A DNA stretch of 39,215 nucleotides, from IMG/VR virus record IMGVR_UViG_3300006810_000124, positions 1 to 39,215 of that record; one strand, written 5' to 3'. Origin of the DNA: a virus. Positions 1 through 8,251 of the stretch are shown piece by piece (the stretch's first letter is position 1; each line of letters opens with the position of its first letter). The notes beneath the pieces were generated by a model that was given only the letters and a program-made list of their open reading frames with translations, did not search any database and was not told where the DNA came from. The position numbers and the translations under genes were made by a program.

Positions 1-54
1 ATACACGCTGACATAGACCCTGACAAATCACAGGGTGTAATGTGGACATACTGA
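1..54 (+). CDS. 3' end of a lysis gene (possible M15-type peptidase endolysin)
   Basis: The first 17 codons of frame 1 are open and end in TGA at 52-54, which shares its last base with the ATG of the holin gene (TGATG), a typical translational coupling. The peptide begins IHADID and ends MWTY. Peptidase M15 (D-Ala-D-Ala carboxypeptidase-like) endolysins have a last zinc-ligand motif of the form (V/I)HxD close to a C-terminus rich in W and Y, and the position directly before a holin fits a peptidoglycan hydrolase. Only the tail of the protein is present, so the family call is an inference from a very short segment and the neighbour. Confidence 0.45.
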   Translation: MHADIDPDKSQGVMWTY

Positions 55-440
55 TGAAAAAGATAATACAAGCGATTACAGGCGGTTTACTGAAGGATAT
101 TGGCAAAGTAATAGACAACCTCCACACAAGTGAAGAAGAACGCTTAGAAGCCAAGCAAAAGCTTCAGGAGCTGTTAGAGCAGGCTGACAAGGAAGCGCAG
201 GACCAAGTAACGGAGCGTTGGAAGTACGATATGCAGTCGGACTCGTTCTTGTCAAAGAACATTCGTCCTCTTGTTCTTGTATTCCTAACGGTGATGTTTA
301 CGCTGTTCGCTTTTACAGATGGTAACATAGGTGAATTTAAAGTACAAAAAGAATACATTCCAATCTTCCAGACATTGCTGATTACCGTTTACGGTGCTTA
401 CTTTGTGGGAAGAACTTGGGAGAAGGGAAAGAAAAAATGA
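54..440 (+). CDS. Holin, 3TM/GTA-type
   Basis: This 128-aa protein has an N-terminal amphipathic helix, a charged helical region (about residues 25-60), then the segment DSFLSKNIRPLVLVF that opens a transmembrane helix (about 69-87) and a second hydrophobic helix (about 102-121), ending in a basic KGKKK tail. The Ser-x-x-x-x-Ile-Arg-Pro entry into the first membrane helix is typical of the GTA_holin_3TM group of phage holins, which make the inner-membrane lesions that release the endolysin. I chose the ATG at 54, which overlaps the stop of the preceding probable endolysin gene, over the in-frame GTG at 42. Both neighbours and topology support a lysis role. Confidence 0.8.
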   Translation: MKKIIQAITGGLLKDIGKVIDNLHTSEEERLEAKQKLQELLEQADKEAQDQVTERWKYDMQSDSFLSKNIRPLVLVFLTVMFTLFAFTDGNIGEFKVQKEYIPIFQTLLITVYGAYFVGRTWEKGKKK

Positions 441-441
441 T

Positions 442-449
442 TATCTTTG
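442..449 (+). promoter_or_regulatory. Bacteroidota-type -7 box upstream of the 466 gene
   Basis: The sequence TATCTTTG matches the Bacteroidota sigma-A -7 consensus TAnnTTTG. A TTG at 416-418 lies 23 bp upstream and could serve as the -33 element. The last G is 17 nt before the ATG at 466, the same spacing as at the other promoters in this window, so the predicted leader is only about 10 nt. Confidence 0.7.
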
Positions 450-465
450 TTTAAAATTTAATACA

Positions 466-702
466 ATGAAAAAAATAGAAAAATCAGAATTAGAACAAAT
501 TACAAAAACAAACTCAGAACTTGCTGAAATAAAAGAGATGATAGCTAACATTGAAATTCAAAAGCACCAGGCACTTCATAACCTATCAGCTTTGCAGGTT
601 GAGTTTAAAACCCTAGAGGATGAGCTTATAAAAAAGTACGGCGATAATATTCTTATAGACATTAGAACAGGAGAAATTACCAAGAAAGAAGACAAAGAAT
701 AA
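466..702 (+). CDS. Small coiled-coil protein
   Basis: A 78-aa, highly charged protein starting MKKIEKSELEQI. Nearly the whole length is predicted helical with heptad-like spacing of Leu, Ile and Ala (residues 5-60), followed by a short polar tail rich in Lys and Glu. The open frame extends upstream to 394 inside the holin gene, but the ATG at 466 is chosen because a -7 promoter box ends 17 nt before it and an A/T-rich leader (TTAAAATTTAATA) identical to that before the 1337 gene sits directly upstream. The gene ends in TAATG, overlapping the next start by one base. A spanin or a virion-associated role is possible given the lysis neighbours, but there is no signal peptide or lipobox; function unknown. 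Confidence 0.7.
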   Translation: MKKIEKSELEQITKTNSELAEIKEMIANIEIQKHQALHNLSALQVEFKTLEDELIKKYGDNILIDIRTGEITKKEDKE

Positions 703-1325
703 TGTCAAAGATAAGTAACCAAACAACGTATCCGTCAGTAACCCCTCAGGGTGTTGATTATGTAATAGGAACTGATGTAAGTGATTTAGACTCAACTAAA
801 ACATTTGAGTTTTCTAACATAGCATCTTATGTGAAGACTACTTTTGATTTAGCTGTAACTAATGTTCTTAGCGGATACTCAACATCTAATCAGGAACCTT
901 CTGGAACTGATTCTGCTTTGCAGGTTGAATTTGGTGCAGCTCAGAATACAGGTAGTGACCCTGTTATGCTTGCAGCTGATGGAACGATTACTTTTAATCA
1001 GACGGGTTTGTATTTGATTAACGGGTTTGCAAACTTTGAAAGACAGGGCTCCTCAGGAGGTGTTTCTGTTACAGCGTGGAGAGTTTTATTAGATAGCTCT
1101 CAGATTGGTGTAACAAAAGCTGTTGACTTATCCGGAACAGGAATTATGTTTCCTTATGAGGTAATAGTTCCCCTAACAATAGAAACAGCAGGAACTGTGC
1201 TTACATATGAAATCATGAGAGATAGCTCAGGCGTAGACGAAGGTGGTTTATATACGCACACTCTTTTGGGTGGTTGGAGCAATGTCCCGTCTGCTTCTAT
1301 TAACATATACAAAGTAGGTATTTAA
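702..1325 (+). CDS. Virion protein with C1q/TNF-like domain
   Basis: 207 aa. The N-terminal 50 residues include YPSVTPQGVDYVIGTDVSD and TKTFEFSNIASYV, a layout I associate with phage structural proteins that anchor to the particle. Residues about 75-207 read as an all-beta jelly roll: GTITFNQTGLYLINGFANF, then alternating hydrophobic strands and a C-terminal strand INIYKVGI. This pattern (GxYxxxxxxxF followed by W/R-L-rich strands) is that of C1q/TNF-like trimerising domains found on phage fibres and head decorations, where they bind receptors or sugars. The start overlaps the previous stop (TAATG), so it is co-expressed from the 442 promoter. It could be a head fibre, tail-fibre tip or decoration protein. 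Confidence 0.55.
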   Translation: MSKISNQTTYPSVTPQGVDYVIGTDVSDLDSTKTFEFSNIASYVKTTFDLAVTNVLSGYSTSNQEPSGTDSALQVEFGAAQNTGSDPVMLAADGTITFNQTGLYLINGFANFERQGSSGGVSVTAWRVLLDSSQIGVTKAVDLSGTGIMFPYEVIVPLTIETAGTVLTYEIMRDSSGVDEGGLYTHTLLGGWSNVPSASINIYKVGI

Positions 1326-1336
1326 AATTTAATAAA

Positions 1337-1564
1337 ATGGATATCAGAAAAATATCCATAGGTCCTGATTACAAGTCGGGGGCTATGCACTATATTGTTG
1401 GGCAAAGTATTCTTAATGACAGCCACACAATACATCTTATTCAGCAGGATAAAGACAAAAGCAGTATAAAGGTTTGGATTGAAAGAGATGGCGAGATTTA
1501 TCTCTGGAAAGAATTCAATGTTAATATGCCTGTATCTATAGAGTATAATATCAATTTCGAATGA
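1337..1564 (+). CDS. Hypothetical small beta-rich protein
   Basis: 75 aa, starting MDIRKISIGPDYKSGAM. It is mostly short beta strands of alternating polarity (MHYIVGQSIL, THTIHLIQQD, SIKVWIERDGEIYLWKEFN), with no membrane segment. It is preceded by the leader TTAAAATTTAATAAA, almost identical to that in front of the 466 gene, but I see no good promoter box. The stop overlaps the GroES-like gene start (ATGA, 1561-1564), so the two are probably translated together. No family recognised. Confidence 0.7.
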   Translation: MDIRKISIGPDYKSGAMHYIVGQSILNDSHTIHLIQQDKDKSSIKVWIERDGEIYLWKEFNVNMPVSIEYNINFE

Positions 1565-2127
1565 AGTCACCATTTTATTTTATCGTTGAGCCTGTTGGTG
1601 GCAGACGGTATGATAATGTGAAAAAGATAGGTGATATTGATTTTATAACAAGCACTTCACAGGAAGACCATACCGCATCAAATAGATTCGCAAAAGTTAT
1701 AGCGTGTCCTTCAGGATATGATGGGCCTATAAAACCAGGCCATAAACTTGTTGTCCATCACAATGTGTTTAAGTTTTACTATGACATGAAAGGAAGAGAA
1801 AAAAGCGGATTTAGTTTTTTAAAAGACAACACGTTTTTTTTAGAAGACAATCAGTTTTATATGTATCATGACGGAGACAAATGGAACACTATAGGTGATT
1901 TCTGTTTTGTTACACCTATTGACAATGATGATGAGCTCACTACTTACAGGTATAAACACTTAGTAGGAAAGATAAGATACAACAATACACAGCTTCAAAA
2001 GTTAGGTGTTAATCAAGGTGACTTGGTATGTTTTACTCCTTACAGCGAATATGAGTTTGATGTAGATGGAGAGAAGGTTTACAGGATGAGAGTTAAGGAT
2101 ATATCGGTACTTATAAATGGACACTAA
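1561..2127 (+). CDS. GroES-like co-chaperonin, two-lobed
   Basis: 188 aa. Residues 5-118 follow the GroES order of elements: an N-terminal FIVEPVGGRR strand, a charged flexible segment (about 30-42) where the GroEL-binding mobile loop would sit, then AKVIACPSGYDGPIKPGHK, matching the 'G-V-(V/I)-A-x-G...(V/I)KxGD' core, followed by VVHHNVF and YDMKGR. A second, shorter copy of the core seems to follow at residues about 130-186 (VGKIRYNN, LGVNQGDLVCF, EYEFDVDGEKVYRM). Phage GroES-like proteins such as T4 gp31 work with GroEL to fold the capsid protein. Placement before terminase and head genes fits that role. The family call rests on motif order; the N-terminal half is the stronger match. Confidence 0.55.
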   Translation: MKSPFYFIVEPVGGRRYDNVKKIGDIDFITSTSQEDHTASNRFAKVIACPSGYDGPIKPGHKLVVHHNVFKFYYDMKGREKSGFSFLKDNTFFLEDNQFYMYHDGDKWNTIGDFCFVTPIDNDDELTTYRYKHLVGKIRYNNTQLQKLGVNQGDLVCFTPYSEYEFDVDGEKVYRMRVKDISVLINGH

Positions 2128-2404
2128 AAAGCTAAAAGAAGACATCATAAAAGCCGGAGAGATGGCTGTTAAGGAGCTTGTTAAAGTTGCTCAGGAAGGT
2201 ATTATTAAAAAAGACTTTGATAATTTATCTCCAGAGCTTGCAGCCGATAGATTAAAAAATGCAGCTGCCACAAAGAAGCTTGCTATATTCGATGCCTTTG
2301 AAATACTTTCAAGGATTGAGAATGAAAGAAACATGCTTGAGGGCAAGAGTACAGAGAAAAAAGAAACTAAGCTAACAGGATTTGCAGAAAGACGTTCAAA
2401 ATAA
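2117..2404 (+). CDS. Probable terminase small subunit
   Basis: 95 aa, helical throughout: LKEDIIKAGEMAVKELVKVAQ, then LAADRLKNAAATKKLAIFDAF and a C-terminal helix with RIENER before a polar tail. Small, helical, DNA-binding-sized proteins immediately upstream of the large terminase are usually TerS, which recognises the packaging site and stimulates TerL. It overlaps the GroES-like gene by 11 nt and the TerL start by 23 nt, so the three are tightly linked. I do not see a classical helix-turn-helix signature. The call is mainly from position, size and composition. Confidence 0.6.
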   Translation: MDTKKLKEDIIKAGEMAVKELVKVAQEGIIKKDFDNLSPELAADRLKNAAATKKLAIFDAFEILSRIENERNMLEGKSTEKKETKLTGFAERRSK

Positions 2405-4628
2405 ACTATACGAAGAGCTGACTGACTATGTGCCTAAGACTGTTGTAACAAACAAGAATAAGGCTAAGTCATGGAAGTACGGATATGACAGTAAATATGA
2501 TATGGTTGTTATATCTAAAAACGGAACTATAGATAGCGTTGTTTCTGTAAACGGATTAAGAATAGCAATCCCTAAAAAACCAAGAAAGGTTTTATCAAGG
2601 TCGAGGGAAAATAGCAATCAGTATTGGGAGGTACAGGAATACCCTAAGGAGTTAAAAATAATATCAAGCATATTTCAGTGGCACGAGTCTTCTCAGGAGT
2701 TTAAGGATAAATGGGTAGACTATATAGAGGAGGAGTTCAACAGAAGAGACGATGGCCTATGGTTCATGAATAACGGAAAGCCAACGTACATAACGGGAAC
2801 TCACTACATGTATCTTCAGTGGACTAAGATTGATGTAGGTAATCCAGAGTTTCGTGAAGCTAACAGAATATTCTTTTTATATTGGGAAGCGTGTAAGGCA
2901 GATGACAGGTCGTTTGGGATGGTGTATTTAAAAATACGTCGTTCAGGATTTTCTTTTATGTCATCGTCTGAATGTGTAAATACAGGAACACTCGCAAAAG
3001 ATGCGCGAGTTGGCATACTATCTAAGACAGGTAGCGATGCTAAAAAAATGTTTACAGATAAGGTAGTGCCTATATCAAACAATTACCCGTTCTTTTTCAA
3101 ACCCATACAGGACGGTATGGATAAGCCAAAAACAGAACTTGCTTATCGTGTTCCTGCATCTAAGATTACAAAAAAAAATATGAATACTGTATCTGATATA
3201 GTATTTGAGGGATTAGACACCACTATTGACTGGAAGAATACAGGAGATAACTCTTATGATGGTGAGAAGTTATTGCTTCTTGTACACGATGAGAGCGGTA
3301 AATGGGATAAGCCAGATAACATTTTAAATAATTGGCGAGTAACAAAGACGTGTCTAAGACTTGGCCGAAGAATTATAGGTAAATGTATGATGGGCTCTAC
3401 ATCAAATGCTTTAGATAAGGGAGGAGATAACTTCAAGAAGTTGTATTATGATTCAGATATAACTAAGCGAAACTCCAATGGTCAAACAAAAAGCGGAATG
3501 TATAGCTTATTTATACCAATGGAGTGGAACATGGAAGGCTTTATAGATAGATACGGAATGCCTGTTCTTAGAACTCCTTCTAATGAGGTTATTGATTCTT
3601 ACGGGGATTATATAGACCAGGGGGCTATAGACTATTGGGATAATGAGGTAGAGAGTTTAAAGAATGACCCTGATGCTTTGAATGAATTTTATCGTCAGTT
3701 CCCAAGAACTGAATCGCATGCGTTTAGAGATGAAACTAAATCATCTATATTTAATCTAACAAAAATATATCAGCAAATAGATTACAATGACAGCATCATA
3801 AAAGAGAAGTATCTAACCAAGGGCTCGTTCCATTGGAAAGATGGAGTTGAGGACTCGCAGGTTATATGGACTCCAGATGCAAGGGGTAGGTTTTTAGTTT
3901 CATGGATTCCAAGTAAGGGGCTTCAGAATAGAGTTGTATTAAAAAATGGAGCTAAGTATCCTGGTAATGAGCACATAGGCTCGTTTGGCTGTGACTCGTA
4001 TGATATATCAGGAACTACAGTTGGAAGGGGTTCTAACGGAGCTTTGCATGGTCTAACTAAGTTTAATATGGATGATGCTCCAAGCAATGAGTTTTTCCTG
4101 GAGTATATCGCAAGACCTCAGACAGCAGAGATATTTTTTGAGGAAGTTCTTATGGCTTGTATTTTTTATGGAATGCCTATACTTGTAGAGAACAATAAAC
4201 CAAGGTTATTGTATCATTTAAAAAATAGAGGGTACAGGGGATTTGCAATGAATAGACCCGATAAACAATACAATAAACTTTCTAAAACAGAAAAAGAAAT
4301 AGGAGGTATACCAAACTCATCTGAAGATGTTAAGCAATCACACGCATCAGCTATTGAATCATATATAGAAAAGTATGTAGGCATAGATGTTAATGGTGAT
4401 TACAGAGATGCTGGTGATATGGGTGCTATGTATTTTACAAGAACACTTGAGGATTGGGCAAAATTTGATATAAACAACAGGACTAAGTTTGATGCGGCCA
4501 TCAGCTCTGGGTTAGCTATTATGGCAAATCAAAAGAATAGATATACTCCGCAGAAAACACAGTCAAAAATAAACATTAAATTTGCAAGATATAATAATAA
4601 GGGAACTTACAGCCAAATAATAACATGA
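2382..4628 (+). CDS. terL: Terminase large subunit (TerL)
   Basis: 748 aa packaging motor and nuclease. Residues about 180-197 read VYLKIRRSGFSFMSSSE; this sits where the Walker A loop belongs, but the usual GK(S/T) is replaced by GFS, with R186/R187 upstream. Walker B is LLLLVHDE with D303 and E304. The C-terminal RNase H-like nuclease starts at HIGSFGCDSYDIS (D538, D541). RQFPRTESHAFRD between the domains is typical of terminases of Bacteroidota phages. There is no ATG near the N-terminus: the frame opens after TAA at 2373-2375 and the first usable start is TTG at 2382, inside the TerS gene; the next Met is about 40 residues downstream. The stop overlaps the portal start (ATGA). Confidence 0.9.
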   Translation: MQKDVQNKLYEELTDYVPKTVVTNKNKAKSWKYGYDSKYDMVVISKNGTIDSVVSVNGLRIAIPKKPRKVLSRSRENSNQYWEVQEYPKELKIISSIFQWHESSQEFKDKWVDYIEEEFNRRDDGLWFMNNGKPTYITGTHYMYLQWTKIDVGNPEFREANRIFFLYWEACKADDRSFGMVYLKIRRSGFSFMSSSECVNTGTLAKDARVGILSKTGSDAKKMFTDKVVPISNNYPFFFKPIQDGMDKPKTELAYRVPASKITKKNMNTVSDIVFEGLDTTIDWKNTGDNSYDGEKLLLLVHDESGKWDKPDNILNNWRVTKTCLRLGRRIIGKCMMGSTSNALDKGGDNFKKLYYDSDITKRNSNGQTKSGMYSLFIPMEWNMEGFIDRYGMPVLRTPSNEVIDSYGDYIDQGAIDYWDNEVESLKNDPDALNEFYRQFPRTESHAFRDETKSSIFNLTKIYQQIDYNDSIIKEKYLTKGSFHWKDGVEDSQVIWTPDARGRFLVSWIPSKGLQNRVVLKNGAKYPGNEHIGSFGCDSYDISGTTVGRGSNGALHGLTKFNMDDAPSNEFFLEYIARPQTAEIFFEEVLMACIFYGMPILVENNKPRLLYHLKNRGYRGFAMNRPDKQYNKLSKTEKEIGGIPNSSEDVKQSHASAIESYIEKYVGIDVNGDYRDAGDMGAMYFTRTLEDWAKFDINNRTKFDAAISSGLAIMANQKNRYTPQKTQSKINIKFARYNNKGTYSQIIT

Positions 4629-7060
4629 AAGAAGTAACCGTATCAATAAACAGCGTGTCGTTTCCAGACCAATTTGTCAGCGATTCCCAAAAGGAAACAA
4701 TGGAATTTGGATTGCAAGTTGGGCAAGCGATACAATATGAGTGGTTCAGAAAAGGCGGAGGCGATTGTAAATTCTATAGACAGTTAGATGATTTTCATAG
4801 ATTAAGACTTTATTCTCGTGGAGAACAGTCTGTTTCAAAATATAAAAATGAATTGGCTATTGATGGGGATTTATCATATTTAAACCTCGATTGGACACCA
4901 ATACCAATTATACCAAAGTTTGTAGACATAGTTGTAAACGGGATGTCTGATAGATTATTTTCTATCAATACTTACGCACAAGACGCTATGTCTGCTGAAA
5001 AAAGAATTGCATATCAGGACATGATTGAGACTGATATGGTATCAAGGGATTTCCTTGAGCAGATGGATAGAGACTTTGGGATTAACGCTTTCGATACCCC
5101 TCAAGAGGATATACCTGAAACAACAGAAGAGCTTGCGCTTCATATGCAGCTCAAATATAAACCAGCTATTGAGATTGCGCAAGAGCAAGCAATCAATACT
5201 GTTCTTGAAGAAAATCATTATGATGAAATAAAGAAGCGAGTTAATTACGATATTACAACGATAGGTATAGGGGCTGTAAAGCATAGCTTTCTCCCTGGCG
5301 CTGGAGTTAAAGTTGATTATGTTGACCCTGCTAATTTAGTTCATAGCTATACTGAGGACACAAACTTTAGAGATTGTTTCTATTGGGGTGAGATTAAAAC
5401 TGTTCCTATTACAGAGCTAAGAAAAATAGACCCTTCATTAAGCAATGAGGATTTAGATAAAATATCGAAGTATAGTCAGAGCTGGTATGATTACTACAAT
5501 GTATCAAGGTTCTATGAAAACTCTATGTTTAATAGAGATACCGCAACACTTTTGTATTTTAGTTATAAGACTGATAAATCTTTTGTGTATAAAAAGAAGT
5601 TTCTTGACAACGGAGGTGAGCGTGTTGTAGAGAAAGATGACTCATTCAATCCTCCAGAGGAAATGATGGAAGAGGGTAGATTTGAGAGAATCGAAAAAAA
5701 GATTGAGGTATGGTATGAAGGAGTGATGGTTATGGGAACTAACATCATGCTTAAATGGGAGATGGCAAAGAATATGGTTAGACCTAAGTCTGCATCTCAG
5801 CATGTTTCTTCTCCATACGTTGTAAACGCTCCAAGAATGTATAAGGGTGTTATTGAGTCATTGGTTAGACGTATGATTACGTTTGCTGACCTTATTCAGA
5901 TTACACACCTTAAGCTTCAACAGGTCATATCTAAAGTTGTACCTGATGGTATATTCATTGATGCTGATGGGTTGAGTGAGGTAGACCTCGGTAATGGAGG
6001 TGTATACAATCCAGAGGATGCGCTGAGACTATATTTCCAGACAGGTTCTGTTATTGGTAGAAGCTATACGCAAGATGGTGATTTTAATAACGCAAGAGTT
6101 CCTATCCAGCAGCTTACAAGTAATTCAGGTCAAGCAAAAATATCGAGCCTTATTGGAAGTTATAATCATTATCTGAACATGCTTCGTGATGTAACAGGAT
6201 TAAATGAAGCTCGTGACGGAAGTAAGCCTGATGCTAACGCTCTTGTGGGACTTCAGAAACTTGCAGCCGCTAACTCTAACACAGCAACCAAGCATATACT
6301 TGACGCAAGCTTACAGATAACCAAGGCTTTAGCTGAAGGATTATCTTGTAGAATAGCTGATATACTTGAGTATTCAGAGTTTAAGGAAGAGTTTGCTATG
6401 CAGATTGGTAAGTACAATGTAGGTACTATAGAGGAAACTAAAGACCTGTATCTATACGACTTCGGAATATTCATTGAGCTTTCTCCTGATGAGGAAGAAA
6501 AAAGACAGCTTGAAGCTAATATACAAACAGCTTTATCACGAGACCAGATATATCTTGAGGATGCAATTGATATTCGAGAAGTCAAAAACCTTAAGGTTGC
6601 AAACCAGCTTCTTAAATTAAAACGTAAAAAGAAAGAAGAGCAGGACGTTCAAAAGCAAATGATGCAGCAACAGACTCAGGCTCAGATAAATCAGCAATCA
6701 CAATCAATGGCAGCGCAAAATGCACTTGCTAAGATTGAAGCTGAGAAGCGTACTAAGATAGAGCTTAAGCAAGCTGAGGTAGCTTTTGATATTGAGAAGC
6801 TAAGAAATGAGGCTGAATTAAAGTCACAGTTGATGCAGCTTGAGTTTGATATGAATATGAGGCTTAAAGGAATTGAGGTTGAATCTCTAAAAACAAGAGA
6901 GGACAATAAAGAAAAAGCTAAATCTGAAAGAATTAGCCAGCAAAATACTCAGCAATCTAAGCTTATAGACCAAAGAAAAAACAATTTACCTCCGATGAGT
7001 TTTGAGTCAAACGAGGACAGTTTAGACGGGTTCGATTTAGCAGAGTTCGAGCCACGATAA
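4625..7060 (+). CDS. Portal protein
   Basis: 811 aa; forms the dodecameric ring at the head vertex through which DNA is packaged and ejected. The position directly after TerL, the length and the architecture support it: an alpha/beta clip-wing body (residues about 60-640), including a stretch around 385-560 with VNAPRMYKGVIESLVRR, HLKLQQV and SLIGSYNHYLNMLRDVTGLNEARDG that resembles portal stem and crown segments. A long Gln/Glu/Lys-rich coiled coil follows (about 655-775) with runs such as QMMQQQTQAQ, like the barrel extension seen in P22-type portals. The ATG overlaps the TerL stop by 4 nt. A promoter follows within 50 bp of its stop, so the scaffold and capsid genes can be transcribed separately. 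Confidence 0.88.
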   Translation: MKEVTVSINSVSFPDQFVSDSQKETMEFGLQVGQAIQYEWFRKGGGDCKFYRQLDDFHRLRLYSRGEQSVSKYKNELAIDGDLSYLNLDWTPIPIIPKFVDIVVNGMSDRLFSINTYAQDAMSAEKRIAYQDMIETDMVSRDFLEQMDRDFGINAFDTPQEDIPETTEELALHMQLKYKPAIEIAQEQAINTVLEENHYDEIKKRVNYDITTIGIGAVKHSFLPGAGVKVDYVDPANLVHSYTEDTNFRDCFYWGEIKTVPITELRKIDPSLSNEDLDKISKYSQSWYDYYNVSRFYENSMFNRDTATLLYFSYKTDKSFVYKKKFLDNGGERVVEKDDSFNPPEEMMEEGRFERIEKKIEVWYEGVMVMGTNIMLKWEMAKNMVRPKSASQHVSSPYVVNAPRMYKGVIESLVRRMITFADLIQITHLKLQQVISKVVPDGIFIDADGLSEVDLGNGGVYNPEDALRLYFQTGSVIGRSYTQDGDFNNARVPIQQLTSNSGQAKISSLIGSYNHYLNMLRDVTGLNEARDGSKPDANALVGLQKLAAANSNTATKHILDASLQITKALAEGLSCRIADILEYSEFKEEFAMQIGKYNVGTIEETKDLYLYDFGIFIELSPDEEEKRQLEANIQTALSRDQIYLEDAIDIREVKNLKVANQLLKLKRKKKEEQDVQKQMMQQQTQAQINQQSQSMAAQNALAKIEAEKRTKIELKQAEVAFDIEKLRNEAELKSQLMQLEFDMNMRLKGIEVESLKTREDNKEKAKSERISQQNTQQSKLIDQRKNNLPPMSFESNEDSLDGFDLAEFEPR

Positions 7061-7077
7061 GAGTATATTTTTTTAAT

Positions 7078-7085
7078 TAACTTTG
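7078..7085 (+). promoter_or_regulatory. -7 box before scaffold and capsid genes
   Basis: TAACTTTG matches TAnnTTTG in the short gap between the portal and scaffold genes. Its last base is 18 nt before the scaffold ATG. A clear -33 element is not visible (TTCG at 7046-7049 is the closest). It would give the scaffold and major capsid genes an extra promoter, consistent with the terminator after the capsid gene. Confidence 0.65.
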
Positions 7086-7102
7086 CATAAAAATTAAATC
7101 AA

Positions 7103-8227
7103 ATGTCAGAAATGAAAGTAAAGGTGCTTGATGACACCTTAGAATCAAAATCTGTTCAAGAAGTTGAGCAAGAACTTCTTAACAAACATGAAGAAGAATT
7201 ACAGGCTGCCGAAGTCGGAAGTGAAAACACGCCAAACTCGGAAGTCGAGAACACTACAGAAGCTGCTGAAGAGCAGGCTGTAGAGCAAAGTGAGCAAGAG
7301 TTCACAGAAAAAGACGTTCTTTCATATATTAAGGATAGATACAATAGGGAGATTAATTCTGTAGAGGAATTGTTTGAGGCAAGAGCCGAAGCGGAAGAGC
7401 TTCCTGAGGATGTGTCAGCTTTCTTAAAGTACAAGAAAGAAACTGGTAGAGGTATACAAGATTTTATGAGCCTTAACAAGGATTATGATTCCATGGATGC
7501 TGACCAGATTTTGGCTGATTACTATTCTGCTACTGAGGATGACCTTGACAGAGAAGACATCAATTATTTGTTAAACGAAAAGTTTGCATACGATGAAGAT
7601 GTTGATGATGAGAAGGACATCAAGCAGAAACAGATAGCCAAAAAAAGAGAGCTTGCAAAAGCCAAGAAGTACTTCAATGAGTTGAAGGAAACATATAAGG
7701 TCCCTCTTGAGTCAAGCGGAGGCCTTGTTTCTGAAGATGAAAAGAACGACTACGAGGCTTACAAGAAATATATCCAGGAGTCCAAGAGTATCAATGAGGA
7801 AACCCTTAAGCGCTCTGAGTATTTTCAGAAGAAAACAGACGAGGTATTTTCCAATGATTTCAAAGGTTTTGATTTCAAAGTTGGAGACCAAAGTTTTGTT
7901 TACTCACCTGGCGATGCCAAAGAGATTAAGGAAACTCAGTCAGATATTAATAACTTTATTTCTAAATTTTTAGATAATAACGGTATGATATCGGATGCTA
8001 CTGGATACCACAAATCTATTGCTGTAGCAATGAACCCTGATAAGTTCGCAAAATTTTTCTATGAGCAGGGCCAGGCTAATGCTATTGACGATGTTACTAA
8101 AAAAGCAAAAAACATTGACATGGGTGTTAGACAAGCTCCTCAGGATATGAGCAAGTCAGGATTTAGCGTTAGAGCTTTGGATGATAGTAGTGGTAGAGGA
8201 CTCAAAATAAAGAGTAATAAAAAATAA
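7103..8227 (+). CDS. Capsid scaffolding protein
   Basis: 374 aa, very acidic, directly between portal and major capsid genes, the standard place for the scaffold that templates procapsid assembly and is later lost. Residues 1-75 are almost all Glu, Ala, Val and Gln with coiled-coil character (VQEVEQELLNKHEEEL). Further helical, charged segments follow (about 165-205, KQKQIAKKRELAKAKKYF). A short folded patch FKGFDFKVGDQSFVYSPGD lies near residue 255, and a basic C-terminus ends LKIKSNKK, the kind of tail that contacts the inner capsid surface. The leader before the ATG is A/T-rich without a Shine-Dalgarno sequence. I see no protease motif, so a self-cleaving scaffold is not indicated. Confidence 0.8.
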   Translation: MSEMKVKVLDDTLESKSVQEVEQELLNKHEEELQAAEVGSENTPNSEVENTTEAAEEQAVEQSEQEFTEKDVLSYIKDRYNREINSVEELFEARAEAEELPEDVSAFLKYKKETGRGIQDFMSLNKDYDSMDADQILADYYSATEDDLDREDINYLLNEKFAYDEDVDDEKDIKQKQIAKKRELAKAKKYFNELKETYKVPLESSGGLVSEDEKNDYEAYKKYIQESKSINEETLKRSEYFQKKTDEVFSNDFKGFDFKVGDQSFVYSPGDAKEIKETQSDINNFISKFLDNNGMISDATGYHKSIAVAMNPDKFAKFFYEQGQANAIDDVTKKAKNIDMGVRQAPQDMSKSGFSVRALDDSSGRGLKIKSNKK

Positions 8228-8251
8228 CATAAACACTAAAACATTTAAAAA

